A DNA stretch of 64,000 nucleotides. Origin: Pyrocephalus nanus. Taxonomy: Eukaryota; Chordata; Aves; Passeriformes; Tyrannidae. Under the pieces are notes generated by a model. That model searched no databases. It was not told the DNA's origin and saw only the letters and a program-made list of their open reading frames with translations. Positions within the stretch are counted from its first letter, which is position 1, and each line of letters opens with the position of its first letter. Below, piece by piece: positions 1 to 13,200 of this stretch. A program made the translations under genes and the position numbers. The stretch lies in NCBI GenBank assembly GCA_038380795.1, contig CM076276.1:13778001-13842000 (forward strand), given 5' to 3'.

Positions 1-2581
1 TTAAAGGAATCACCTCCAGCATTGATTAATCCCTGTTTTCTTGCTATTTCCCTCCCTATTTGCACCCTTGTGGATTTACCAGCCACCTGCCAAACAGCAA
101 AACCCACCCTGTGCCCGAGAGCAAGTGACTGAGGAAGGGAAATTCCACGAAAGTCACACAAACATCCCAGCGACAGAACATGCGGGTCCCCAGGGCCTGG
201 CTTGGACGAACTGTGCAGCAGCAAAACAGAGCTCACAGCACCAGCCACGGCTAAAATATAGGAAGCAAAATGTTCCAGGAGGCAGGAGCAGCACCAGGGT
301 GCCCAGCACAGGGGACAGGCGAGCGGAGGATACTCGGAAAAGGACAATTACATCAGAACATGAGTTTGGTTTCCGAGTGTGCTGCAGAGCCGGGAAGGAT
401 CGTCCCCCCGGGGCCGGGCTGGCCTCGGTTCACGGACGGGTCCTGCGGGTCCAAGCGGTGAAACAGCCAAGGCTGGAAGGGCTGTTCGTGCCGTTCCCAC
501 CCGGCTCACGTAGACCCCGAAACTCTCTGGGGCCACAGAGAGGAGCAAGTCCCACATGAGCTCCTTATCATCACCGCTAAGGTGCTCTGTGTCCTACCCA
601 GGGCTCATTCCTGACGCAGCAGCATGGGGCATTCCCTGGCTCCTGAGAAAGTACACACATGGAACCAAGTCCACTCCCCAGCCCAGCTCCCCAGTTCCTG
701 CTTTTTTTCCCCAGCACAGGGACCTGTTCTTCAGACAGGGACCCTCTCCCTCGTGGGTGTGCAGCAGGCCAGCATCTGTCTCCTTATCCTGCTCCCAAAG
801 AACCAGCGTGGGCTCTGTGTTTCCCAGCAGCTGCTGGTGGACAGCGGGGTCTTGTGGGACCCCCAAATCCTACCCTGACCGCCCTTCTGGGATGGGAAAA
901 GGAGTGGATAGCCAGAGAAAGAGGGGAGCAGCTGGGTAGGGAAGGGAAGGGAGGCTTTAGCCATAGCTTTTGCTTGTCCCCCTGGGGAAAAGCAGCTGAT
1001 TAAATCAAGATGCAGCATCCAGGGTTGCTATTCATTCCCTATATTATTAGCTTGTCTCATTTTATTAAATCTCCTTTAAGGCTTTTCACAAGAAACACGT
1101 AATTCCCAACATATAATTTTTCCCACATGAGATATGATGCAGAAGTGGGCTGTTCTGTCACTGGGGACTAGGGGGGGGGTGGCTTTATTTGTTTCCTTCC
1201 CCCACCCCCTGCTTCTTTAGCAACACTTTTCATGTCTCTTGATTACTTTTAGCTTTTGAGATTTGATTAACAGAGAATTTGAAAGCCTGAGACATGTCTC
1301 AAATCCCCAACCCCTTGAGTCATCCAGGCAAGGGGTGGCAAGATCTCCCTCAGAGACTCCATCCCTGTGTCCGGCTCGATGCAGCTCCGAGCCAGGAGCA
1401 CCCTGGAAATCCCCTGCTGCCAGTTTCCATCCTCTCTCATGCCATTCTCTTGCCCAGAGTTCACTAGGATGCAGCAGCATCCTGCCAGCATCCAGCATGG
1501 ACAAAGGTGTCTGCATGTCCTGGATGTGTTCCCAAACTCCGGCACTCTCTGCTCCTTTCCAAAGAGCAGCAGCTTCCCTGGGATTAGAGAGAAATGTCAC
1601 CTGTAACTGGAGATGGGCAGAAACTGGGCTTGGAATACAAGGCACAGTGGAGAGGGAGGCTCAGTGACCCCAGCGGACACGTTGCTGGATTTCAGGAAGG
1701 TTCCCATGGAAATAGTGGTGGCTGCCAGGGTTGTAGGACACAAATTAAAGCCCAAGAGGAGGCAGGGAGCTGGGCATGCATCACTGGGCTGGATCTGGCA
1801 GAGGGATGGGTAGTGGTGGTGAGGGTTTGGAGCCTGGAGGTGTTTTCTGTCCAGGTCCCACATCTGCTCCTGCAGCTCCGGCTGCGGGTCCAGAGGGGCT
1901 GCGGGCACAGGGCTGGAGGTGTTGGGGGGATTGGGTTGGGCCAGGGTTGAGCTGGTGCCCAAATTGAGGGCCCTCGATGCTCCCTGCCCTGGTGCAGCAG
2001 CACAGAACCGCAGGCAGAGCCTGGCCCCGACATCTTCCCGGGGCTCTGGCGGCTCTGCGACCTCCTGCGACCCTGGCTGGGAAAGGAGCCGCGCTCCGTA
2101 AACAGCTCCTCTCCGAAGAACACGCAACATGGAAAAAGCAGCACATTCCTCCCATTTTTGTCTTTGAAACAGGATCCGAGGAGGATGCGGCGCAGCGTGT
2201 CCAGCTCACCGGGCTGTCCCGGGGCGGCTGCTGAAGATTAAGGAAAACAGCCCCGTAACTTGTCCTCTGGCCCATGGCGGGGGCTCTGTGCGTAACAGCC
2301 CCCCGGGGTGAGGGTGGAGGTGGGCTGGGATGGGCTGGATGGTGTCTTCTCCACTCTGTCCCTGGCAGGGTGATGCCATGGGCAGGGGGACACAGTGGGA
2401 ATGGGGTGCTGCTGGGCTCCTGGCGCTGCAGGAAATTTCAAAGTGTCCCCTGGGCACCCATTAGTTGGGAACTGCCTGTATCCCAGATCCCTGAGCAGGA
2501 GCCTGCCAGCTCTGCCTATGCAGCTCTGCTCCAGGATCCTGGTTCTGCCCCAGGCATTTTTTTGGGCTCTAGCACTGGGGG

Positions 2582-2630
2582 TTTCCCACCTGGAAATAGA
2601 TTCCCACCTGTGAATAGTTTCCCACCAGGG
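2582..2630. repeat. 18-bp tandem repeat, 2.7 copies
   Basis: Three consecutive units begin TTTCCCACCTGGAAATAG, ATTCCCACCTGTGAATAG and TTTCCCACCAGGG. The period is exactly 18 bp with few mismatches. It is a short minisatellite with no coding context. Confidence 0.8.
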
Positions 2631-2997
2631 TGTTCTTCCCATTGCATTTCTTTGTGACCATTTAAAGCCTAGATTTTTTTTCCCTATAAGCAGGGATCAA
2701 AGAGACTGGATATTCCCCCGTAAAGGTAAGTCCTGTTGTGTCCTCTGTCCACCTTCTCTGGATTAAGGGATTAAGTGCCCAAACTGCTCCTGTACCACTC
2801 GTACTCAAAGCTCATCTTTGCTTTTACAGCAAAAAATCCCGACAGCAGGCAAAAAAGCCGAGGTTGAGCCTCAGCACTGAGATGGGTGTGAGAGCCCTGA
2901 GACCCCCATCTCCTTCCATCTTCCCAAATAGCAGAAGTGCAGCCTCAGCAAGCAGGAGCCCTGGGTGGATGGCGAACTCCCCACCCTGCCAGTGCCA

Positions 2998-3148
2998 CAC
3001 GTGCTGCCCCCGATTGCGCCACGTGTTTATTCCGGTGGTTGTTGGCCACCTAAGGGCCCCTGGCCGTCCCTCCCCCGGGGCAAGGCAGCACAGCTTCGCT
3101 GGGCAAAAGCAAACACGGGGTTACGGGCGGTCACAACGGAGGGCGGGG
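2998..3148. promoter_or_regulatory. Candidate regulatory element: two CACGTG E-boxes and two GC boxes
   Basis: Perfect CACGTG palindromes lie at 2998-3003 and 3020-3025, 22 bp apart (about two helical turns). GGGCGG follows at 3125-3130 and GGGCGGGG at 3141-3148. CACGTG is bound by bHLH-ZIP factors such as USF and ChREBP, and GC boxes by Sp1-family proteins. The cluster lies about 4 kb past the PEMT stop. It could be a distal element or chance; only the motifs are seen. Confidence 0.25.
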
Positions 3149-4800
3149 CCTTTGGGAACGTGTCCCTGGATGCCACCGCCATCAGGGAAAGGACCACAGG
3201 ATGCGGGCTCCGTCTCCCGAAGTGTTCCTGGATGAAGCATCCTGTGAATGCAGAGCTGGCCCCACGCTGATGGGATGTTTGGGTTTGTGCAGGTGATCTC
3301 CTCGTCCCAAAAAAAAATTGTCACAGCCAGTTTCGTGCGTGGAGGAGCCACGCAAGTGACCGTGGGGAGGAAACCTCCAGGAGGGTGGGCACAGCTGCTG
3401 TGGGGGCCGTGCAGTGGGACAGGGTGACCTGAGGCAGTGAAGAGCGATGGCCTTGGTGACGCAGCTGTCCCTGCCAGGCAGTTGTGATTTAACTAGTTTC
3501 TCCTTTCCTGGTGTTTGCTCTGGAGAAATATCCCAAACTTCAAGGGAAGCGTTATCTGTGGCGTCAGCGCACGCAGCCTCACGTGAGGCGATTCCCAAGG
3601 CTGCAAACAACCCCCCCTGCCAACCTCCAGTGGGGCCCAGCAAGCCCCACACTGGATTTTGAAGCCATGAAGTTATGAAAATAGCTCCCTGACCCCATTT
3701 CCAGGGACCTCATTTGGTCCTCGATGCTTCTACAAGAGCTGGAGGGATGCACCCACCTGGGCCAGCACAGAGCTGAGGCTGCAACTGGCTGGTCCTGAGG
3801 GTCCCACAGGGCAGGTCTCTCCTTTGGAAGCAGCAGGACTCATGTTCTGACCTGCAGGCCCTGAGGTCCATCCCTGCATCAATGTAGGATATGTCCCAGC
3901 TGCAGCCAGGAAGTGGGCAAACAGCTGTGACACTATCAATGCTTCCTGCTCAGCCTGAAGGTTTCATCCCCTCCCTCAGGAATCTCAAATTCTTAGAAAT
4001 ATTAGGTAATTGGAATCACAATTTTTTTTCCCTGTAACCAAAGAGAGTCTCCTAATCCCTTGTTGTTAAATACCATAAAACAACATAAAAAGTGGTCTGT
4101 GTTTCCTTGCCCACAGCCCCGGGGGAGCAGTTCAGAATCACCTGGGATTGGTCCTGGCCACGGCCATCCCCTGCCCAAGGGAGAAAGGTGGGCTTGGGCC
4201 CCATGATATGGGCTGGAACATCTCCTTCCAGCTCCTCAGATTGCTTTAGGGAAGAGAGCAGATGCCTCTAAAATATCAGACTACCAACTTTATGGCAGCC
4301 AGAACCAGTTCTACAAAGGCGGTGACACATTAATCCGTCCTGGCTGCTGCAGGAAGAGCTACTAAAAGCAGGGATGTGTCTGGCATAACCCCAGAAAAAC
4401 ATTTGTGCAATTCAAAGCCAACACAGAACAGCTGGGGAGTGGGAAGGGTTGGAAATGGCAGATCAATGGGAAAGGAGTCCGTGAAGCTGCTCCTGGTGCA
4501 GCACCAAACCCCCATGCTTTTGGGATGCTGTGGGCACAGGACGGGAAGCAGCTCCATCACAGGGATTTCTGGTGACAGACACACATTTTAAGAGGCTGAT
4601 GCTGGCTGGGGAGGGGAATGGCACAACTGGGGGCCCCCCTTGGCCTTGAAGTGGGGACAGGGAAGGGCGCACATGGTCCCCAGCTGGGGAATGGGACAGC
4701 ACAAATACGGCCCTCCCTGTCTTCTCATTAAGAATAATTCTTCCCGAGCAAGCACGTGTCTCTGCGGTAAACACTGATTTCACTTATCAACAAATCCAAG

Positions 4801-4806
4801 TTTATT
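4801..4806 (-). terminator. Candidate polyadenylation signal AATAAA
   Basis: This AATAAA reads on the PEMT strand, about 2.4 kb past the stop codon. A second lies at 5339-5334. I found no canonical AATAAA or ATTAAA closer to the stop, so either the 3' UTR is long or spliced, or a variant hexamer is used. Assignment to PEMT is a guess. Confidence 0.2.
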
Positions 4807-5333
4807 GACATCAGAGACTTTGAGCCAGGACTGGCAACTGACATAAATTGTCTGAATAATGCAATGTATCCTCTCCTCACTGGTTGCTATGGGTACTGGG
4901 CTGGTTTAGGCTCTGTCTATAAACATTAACTGTGAAGGGGATGTGGAAACTTATCTAAAAATAAAATACTATGCCCAAATCTTTAAGAGGAAGGTTGTTG
5001 AGAAGGCAATAAAAAAAAAAAATTAATCTATGTGTAATGGCCCTAAAATGATGAAACACAAACACAGCATCTGTGAGCCTGTCCGGAGGAAACGGGAGGC
5101 TGGATTGAAAAGAGGCCAACACTTTTTAATTCCTGCTGAGCAATGCCTGGAGGGTGAATTACAACAAGCAAAAGCAAAAGGAAATGGAACCGTTCGGTGG
5201 AGGTGACACTGAGAAGGGGGAGGACCCTCCGTGGAGGGGACGATGCGATGCCGAGATGCGGCACCACATCCCGGTGGCCGTGCGGGAGCAGCTCCTCCTC
5301 CAACGCCATTGCTGCTTGTTTGGTCATTTCCAG

Positions 5334-5339
5334 TTTATT
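5334..5339 (-). terminator. Candidate polyadenylation signal AATAAA (nearest to PEMT stop)
   Basis: This is the nearest canonical hexamer downstream of the PEMT stop on its strand, about 1.86 kb away. Whether it is used cannot be told from the sequence. Confidence 0.25.
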
Positions 5340-7197
5340 TCTCAAACTGTTCTGGGAATCTGTAAACACGGAGCCTGGGTCTGGAGCATCACTTCTGGAG
5401 TCTTTCCGTTCGAGGCAGGATCCAGCACTGGGCAATTCTGGGACTTGCCGAGGCTGGTGGCAGGGGCGGAGGGGCAGATCTGTACCTGGCTGCTGCAGGG
5501 TTTGGAAGGTCGAAGCAGCCCTTTCTCTCCCTCCCACCCACTGTCCCTGCAAGGCAGTGAAAACCAGCTGGAAGGCACTGGGTGCTGGGGAAAGCAGAAG
5601 GACCCTCATGCGGCCCACGAGGGATAAGGAGAGACTGGGTGGATGTGGAGGGGGCCAGGGCATTAACAGGGCCAGGGGTGGGATATCTGCAGGGTGCCTC
5701 TTCCCCTGGGGCTCCTCCATGCTAGGGTTTCCCCATGGGACATCCCCCTTGGGCAGTGGGTTAGCTCATACATTCACATCTCTGTGCTTTTCAGTCACCT
5801 TTCTCTGAGTCTCTGCAATAGTGCAGAGACACTGCAGGGCTCTGTGTGGCCAGAGACCTCTGCAAGGTGGGAAACTGCAGCTCTGGATGGGGAGGTTCCC
5901 TCTTCCAACAAAGAGGGGGTTTGCTGTTGGGTTTGCAGGGTGTTTTGACATTGTTGAGTTTGCAGCAGTTTCCCCTCTTCCTTCCCCAGCTCTGTTTGAA
6001 TCCTCGGGGGCTCCTGAACCCTCTCCATTGCTTCACTCAAGCTTTTGTCTGCTTCCTGTGGCTCTTTGGCAGCATCTTCAGATGATCTTCAGGAACAGCT
6101 GGAGCCAGTGCTTCCCCACACTCAGAGCTCACTTATGAAACACCCCTCCAGTCCAGAGGGAATTGCTTTTTCCCCTGGAGATCTCCAACAACCTCTGGGG
6201 CACAAGAGGTCAGGAGGTCCCGCACTGTGTAATTCCCGGGAGAGCATCAGGAGCTGCAGTGACCTGGATTTGGGGACAGAGACCTGGGGGCAGGGACCTC
6301 CATCCCCTGTGGGCTGTGGTGAGGAGATGCCACCACGCTCGGGCTGTTCCTCTGATCACTTCCAGTGCTGCAGGGAGCTCGGTCTGCTCATTAAAGGTTT
6401 GCTGGGCTAATTAGTAGGATACATCTCAGTAGGAAAACAGGCAAATCTGACAGTGTGGGGGACCAGAGAGGCACGAGGTACCCGAGACAGTGATCTGCAA
6501 AAGGAAAAGGGACAGGAGTCCATGAGGGTGGTGCCACAGCATTTCCATCAGAGCAGCAGTTACGGGGCTGCCAAAACCTCAGCAGTGCCATGGGATTGTC
6601 CCAACCCTCCAACCACCAGTGGGCAGATGCACTGAGGGTTCCAGGGGTGGCACTGAACCCCAGGGAAAGGATCCTGGCCAGGAACTTGTGCTTTTGCAGA
6701 AGCCTTTGGCCCCCAAAACAAGCCTGGGCTGAGTTTTTAGGGTGTGCAGAAATGCTCCTGGCTCAGACAAGGAGCAGTTGGGGCAGGGAGGCCTGATTTC
6801 CCTAAGGGGTGACCAGGCCCACATGCCCTCTCACACCATCCCTGCCCCTCACTGGAGCACCTGCCATGGCCAATACCTGGGGTTTTTTTCTGCCTGATTC
6901 AGACTAAGCCTGGAGCTTCAAACCTTCCCAGCAATTTTCCCTCGCACTGATTCTCAAGTGTATAATCAAAACAATTCGGGGGCTGCTGGTCGGGTGCCAG
7001 GAGGCAGACAAAACTGCTGCTGTGAAAAGCCTTCCTGCCTGGGTTTTTGCAGAGGTTTGAAGCTCAAAGGCCTTGAGAAGTGTGGGAAAGGCTCTGGAGG
7101 AGCCAGAGAAGGCAGGGCTGGGCAGGGGTGCTCGTAGGTGGGGGAGCCTGAGCCTGGCAAAGCAGCTGAAACTGCTGATCAGCAAACGTACCTGTGG

Positions 7198-7252
7198 CTA
7201 CTTGTTCTTCACTCCCTTCTGTTTCTGCCGGTAGATTTCCTCTGTGAAAGGC
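7198..7252 (-). CDS. PEMT: PEMT exon 7 (codons 224-241 and stop)
   Basis: The acceptor CTAACTACAG|GCC starts the last coding exon. It encodes [17 protein letters not shown] and ends with TAG at 7200-7198. PFT-x-EIYRQK is the conserved PEMT C-terminal motif. The basic cytosolic tail is one residue shorter than human and lacks a canonical KKxx ER-retrieval signal. Six bases after the stop lies CAG|GTACGT (7194-7186), a good match to a splice donor, so the 3' UTR may continue in a further exon. Confidence 0.95.
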
Positions 7253-10200
7253 CTGTAGTTAGGAGGATGGGAATTTGGGGAGAGAGGAGACAGAGACAGA
7301 AGAGAGGGGCAAAAGAAGGGAGGAAGAATTAAAATCAAGATTACTGTGCACCCAGAAACTCTGTCCTTCACAGGCTGGCACAGCCGGACTATTCCTGTGC
7401 CATGGCAATCCTTGTCTCAGTCTCTCTGGATTGTGGAGCATCTACAAGCTGTTTCCACCAAGGTCCATCCCTGTGCCGAGTGGGACAAGGCTCAGCACAC
7501 GCTCAGGCTCCCCTGAATGCAGACCTGGCCTCTCTGCATCTCCTCCTCCCTTGCAAACACAAAAGACCTTTCACTGCTGAAGCACAACTGCTACTTCTGG
7601 GAATTATTCCAGCCTGTTCCATCCTCTGCTGCCGGGCTATTGTGGTGCAAAATATCAGAGAAGCCCATCCAAAGAACTACAAAATGCGAGCACTTCTTGT
7701 AGGGACTCTTCAGAGGACACAATGAGCCGTCTCACTGCCTTCCTTATTGTTCTTCTATAGACAAAATCAGGCATCCGAAAGGAAAAAAGATCTCATTTTG
7801 ATAAAAACAAACCAATGCACAAATGTTCCTAGAACTCAGCAAATAGTTTCAGAGCGGAATCTGCCCATTATCAAAACAATTGAAAAACAATCCCCTGTTT
7901 TCCTTCTTCCCCTGCTGAATTAATTGGAAAAAATCATCTCTACTTGTGCAGTTCTCCGAAACCTCGGGAGTTAAAGCTGGTAGAAATAATTAGAAGCTCT
8001 CCAGTTCTGCACAGCTACTCACCCCTCGTACAGCATGGCGATTGTGTAGGAAATTGCCACTACAGCTGTCAGCAAAAGGCCAGCTGGGCTGGCGTGCCTG
8101 TTTTGAAAGAGAAGGGAAAGATCAGGTAAGTACATGGGCTTATGCAAGACCTGGCTGAGAAAGTGAAATGAGACGCTGGGCTCCGTGAGAGCTCTCGCTC
8201 ATTAAACAGAAGCAAACAAAAGGGCTGGGTTTTTTGGTGTTTTTTTTTTGTGCTCAGTGTTAACTGTCTTAGACAGATGTTACTTGGCAAAGACTCTTCC
8301 CCAGCCTACTTCGGTGACTTATTTTAAGTCTGATCCCTGCACGTCTCTGCTAGAAGAGCTGCTGCTTTGATGCTAAATCCTGAGATTATGGGGATGTTTA
8401 AGGGCTGAGCAGCTGCTGAAGTGTGGCTGTGGCTCCCAGCCCGTGCTCTGAGGGAAATGTCTGATGTTCCAGAAGGATGGGCCACCCAGGGTGCAGGGGA
8501 CTCTTGGCAGAGAGAGCAGTGTATGGCACCCCGGAGATCAAAGTGGAGGCTGAGCCCTCGCAGGGATAGGGATGGAAAGGGATGGGAAGGTCCCTGTCTA
8601 CCTTTCAAAAGGTGCTGGAGTGGGTGCTGCATCTGGGCTGGAGGCTGGAGGCTTGGCTCACCTCTAAACCCATTTCAAGATGTTTTAGAAACGTGTCCTG
8701 TCACCTCCCAAGGCCCAGTGTAGTGGTGTCCCCCAGCAAGATGTCACCAGGCACAGCACAGGGGACCGATGCCACCCACTGCTCTGCACTGTCTGGTTTT
8801 GGGCAGAGGTGATCAAGAACTGTGGATGCAAAGGAGATGGCTGTGCCTTTCAGCACCAAGGCCAAAGAACTGGGACCAAAGATCCCCATCACGTCCTGCT
8901 CTGAAGAGAGGCGTCACAGAAACACAAAATCAGAGATGAGCTGTGAGAATGAGATGAGGTTTAAGGCTCCTTCCAACCCAAACCATTCTATGACTTGTGC
9001 TGCTGGGAAAACGTGCCTACAGAGGAGGGCCTGAGACACCTAAACCTTGTACTGGAGCCTCTTTCAGGTACCACCGGGCCTCATCGCTTCCTGGAGAGGC
9101 ACCCACAAATCTTCACCCTTTCACTGTTTTCATTTTGCAATAACTTTTTCCCCTCATTAGGAAGCTTCGGGCAACTTCTTCCTCTCCCAACCCCCTGCTA
9201 TTACATGCTTAGTCATGTCTCCTCCTTGATTCCTATCAGAGAGAACAAATTTACATGATTGTTTGTTGACAGCAAGACCTCTAATTGCATCATTTGGCTG
9301 CGGCTCCAGCTCTGATTTACACAGCCTGTTGCTGTGAGTTAGAACACTTCCCTACCAGAGGCACACAAAGCTGTCCCTGAACAGGGAATGCTCCATTTGT
9401 CTTGCAGGAGAAACGAGGCTGCTGGATGCAGGTGATGAGCAGCATTTGGGTGAACTATTTCTCTCCTTTTACAAGCTCGACCTACATACTGGGCAAGGAC
9501 TCATCGTAGCAGCATCGACGATGAATCAGCCAGGAAGGTTTTGTGGTCCTGGTAGGGATTTTTTTTTTTTTTGGGGTAGGAAGTCTGTCCATCCCCAGCC
9601 TTGCTGTAGCTCCCCATGGCCAGTGGGCTGTTGACCCACTTGATGCTTTTAAGGCTGGAATGAAGTCAGAGGGCAGGCTGGTTTATGTGATGTGTTTATA
9701 AGACCTTATGGATGAAAATGATCAATCCTTTGGGCTCTGACACTGTGATGTGGACTGTGACACATCACCAAGGGAGGGCAAACATGCTCTGTGTTTTAGG
9801 TCTGACCACAACCAGATGGCAAACACATTCCTTCAGCATCCCTCCCACCACCAAATAGCTGAGACTTTAGCTCTGGCTTCCAAGGGCAGACACCAACAAT
9901 TCCTGCAAGCTCTGGGACCTAAGGATAGAACTGGGACTCCCCAAAAATCTCTCAGCAACTGGAGGGTGTCCAGGGAAGGGAAATGAAGCTGGGGAAGGGT
10001 CTGGAGCACCAGGAGTGGCTGAGGGAGCTGGGGGGGCTCAGCCTGGAAAAAAGGAGGCTCAAAGGGGACCTTCTTGCTCTCTGCAGCTCCCTGATGGGAG
10101 GCTGGAGCCAGGTGGAGGTTGGCCTTTGCTCCCACGGAATAAGTGACAAGGGGAAACGGCTTCAAGTTGTGCCAGGGGAGGTTTAGATTGGATGTTAGGA

Positions 10201-13200
10201 AAAATTTCTTCCCCAGAAAGGGTTGGCTAGCCCTGGCACAGGCTGTCCAGGGCAGTGGTAGAGTTACCATCCCAGGAGGGATTTAAAAGCTGTGTAGATG
10301 TGGCACTTGGGGACATGGTTTAGCGGTGAGCATTCCAGTGCTGTATTAACTGTTGGACTCAATGATCTTAAAATGCTTTTCCAACCCAAATGATTCCATG
10401 ATTCTGTGAACTGAGATCACAGGGAAGAGAAACAGCCAAAACCACGGCGAGAAGGGTTGTGCTGAGCTTCCCCCGGGCAGGCGGGCGGTGTCTTGGTGCC
10501 ACTTTGCACAGCTCCAGCCATTTGTTAACAGCAATTATTTGTCACGCCTCGCTGGCCTTAATGGTGGCAGCCTTTTAACGAGAAAAAAGGAGGCAATCAC
10601 TGCTGTCTCGAGCTGCTTAGAGCTGCTTTTGCCCAGAATTGTGGTGGAAGACCAAACAATGTGCACCTTGAGAGAGAGGGGTGAGAAGGGATTCTGCGAC
10701 AGAAACAGCTCAGGAGGGTTCCGTGGATTCTGCAAAGGTTCTAGGAAGTAGCTGATGGTTGCTGACCTTAAAACAAATAAAACTCTCCTTGTAATTCCTC
10801 CTGGTCTAATTCCTCCTTCTGCTTTGCTGTGGGGGTTGTGGTGTGGTATTAGGGGGGTCATCCTGCCCCAGCTCTGTCCCACTCTCCCCAGCAATATCCA
10901 TGCTTCCATCGTGCTGCTGCCAGCCCTGTGGCCGACCATCCTGCCCACCACTGTCCATAATGAGCTTGCTCTGGCCCTTGTGCACCATTTCCCAGGATTT
11001 ACACCCCATCCAGTGCCGTGGCTCTGCCAGGGAGGATAACAGCCTCATGCAACCAGCCCTGATGGCACTGGGGGGCATTTCAAGTGCAGAACGAACTGCA
11101 GCAAGGCTCAGTGGAGACAGGAGAGAAACCATCAGCTTTACTTATTACCAGGGGCTGCACATGTGGCTGAAAAAATGACTAGAAAGTGGCAAAGCACTTC
11201 ATTTTTTTCACCCAAGTAGAAGAGAGGTGGTCACAGTCAGGAGCACCAGCGCAAAATATCTAGTGATAACAGCCCACAACACTCCACAGGCTCCTGAAGT
11301 AACACAGCCGGCTTTTTTTCTCCTGGGCAAATAAATAAAATGTGATATTAAATGAAAACCACATCAAACTTGTTACACTGAATAGAGCATATTGCTCATT
11401 TGTTGCTAAATTACAGCCTATTCATTTCCTCCTAAGCAGGCTATTAAGCTGTGTTGTATCACAGGAGAAGGGTTTCGGAAGTGTTATCACCGTGCAGTGG
11501 GGGAGAAGGGTGGCTTGGCTTGTTTTGCTTTTTTCAGAGTAATTGCAGGGTCACACTGCTCCCCATATCAATGCCCTGCCCCTGCAGAGTGACACCCTGC
11601 ATGAATTTGGCCCTGACTGTTGATTTTTCCACGTGCAGAGCCTGCCAAGGAACTCGTTCAGCTGCAGAGCATTTTGCTGATGCCTCCTCTCCCCAGCACT
11701 TGGCCGCTATTTATTTTTCTACAGCTAAAGCTGCGAGTCTTTTATGACAGCACAAGATTTTCCACGCACAAAAATAGCCAGGAAGCCAGAAGTCAGGGCA
11801 TGTTGCACTTTCCCCCTGCCATTTAATTGCTGACTGCCATCATCAAGCGTCCCTCTGGCCCCCGGTGCAGCCTGGCACCTCATACCCTGCCAAACACAGA
11901 CCCCACACTCACCCTACAACAGGAGGTGTTTGTAGGGGCAGGTACTCACATGAGGGACCAGCCCAGGTAGATGGCTGTGCTGCCCCAGTACATGGGGTTA
12001 TCCAGGACGCTGAAGGGGAAGCTGGTCACTTTTGCCTCCATCAGGATGCCAAAGTAATCACCTAAAGAGCAAACAGAGAGTTTTTGGTTAGTCTCCGTGA
12101 AACTGGGAGTCACGGCGGGCTTTTGGAACACTGGCACCCTTCCCTGTGCCACAGGGCATCCTTGCCAGGGGTGCAGAGCAAAGGGGTTTCTCTGCTGACT
12201 TCCAGGCTGAGAAAACAGCAACAAATAGGTGGCCTGTTTGTGTCTATCAGCTTTTCTGGGAATGGCTCTCTGCCTGTGAGGAAGGTTCCTGCATTGCAGG
12301 GAGGTTATGGCAGCCACATCCCTCAACAGGAGGCAGCTCTCGAGGGCCCAAATGGTTAATTCTGGCTTTCTCATTTGAAAACTGCCCGTTGGACGCCACT
12401 CGACGGGGAGGTAAGTGCATAGGATCAAATCCATTTAATGGGAAAATAAGCCCAGCGCCCTGTAATGGTGTTTGGAGAGGTTATAATCACGACAGCCTCC
12501 ACCAAATGCCCTCATCCAGTGCCACCCTCATCTAGCAGTTCAGAGAATTTCTCAGAATTTCAGAAAATAGCACCTCTGCCTACAAAACACTCAATTATCG
12601 GCACGATGATGATGATGATAATAGGTGATTGTCATCTGTAATGAGGAAAGCTTTCAGAACTGTCAGAATCCAACCAGTTTCCCATCCACCTCGGAGCAAT
12701 CCTTCCACCCTCCCGAAAGGAGCTTGGAAAAGGAATGACAGCAAGATGTGCAGCTCGTGAGCAGCATTTCAGGGAGGGTAAAGGGCCAGGACGCAGATCT
12801 TTGGCTGGTGTTGGTCTTACAAGTGAGACCACAAAGCAGCACATCTACAAGTGCTTTACATCCCTCTGAGGATGACGATTCCACCACTGCCCTTTGGGCA
12901 GCCTGTGCCAGGGCTGGACAGCCCTTTTGGTCCACTGGTTCCACGTCCAGTGTAACAACTCCGTGTTCCTCCTGCACAAGCCAAGCACTGATCCGTGAGG
13001 AGCAGTGCCAGTCCATCAGCCCAGGGCACTGCCACCACCCCAGGCTGTGTTCCCAGCTTTGCTGCCAGCCTGTTCCCTGACCTTGGGCGAGTCTCCTCCG
13101 TCCCTCCTGGTGCTATTGTGCACCGATCATAATATCAGTCTTTCTTAGAGCACAGAGGGGGGTGAGGATTAATGTATGGTGAGAAAGTGCTCGCAAATCT

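Larger units (their letters stand above)
1..7197. other. DNA downstream of PEMT; no gene recognised
   Basis: No open frame in this stretch resembles a protein I know. It holds the PEMT 3' UTR of unknown extent, next to 7197. In mammals RASD1 lies on this side of PEMT in the same orientation, but no part of its Ras-like coding sequence is visible, so it must lie beyond the window if synteny holds. CpG density is raised mildly around 300-560, 2020-2240 and 2990-3230. No CR1 3' end was seen here. Confidence 0.6.
8098..11949 (-). other. PEMT: PEMT intron 5
   Basis: About 3.85 kb with GTGAGTACC and AAACAG ends. It holds two CR1 3' fragments on the opposite strand to the gene (near 8953 and 9958) and a run of 14 T at 9559-9572. 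The rest is unique-looking DNA without a recognisable gene. Confidence 0.9.

Noticed and set aside
5043..5808. Overlapping 200-225-codon frames on both strands downstream of PEMT
   Set aside because: Both are open because of local GC content; neither has a recognisable domain or RASD1 similarity.
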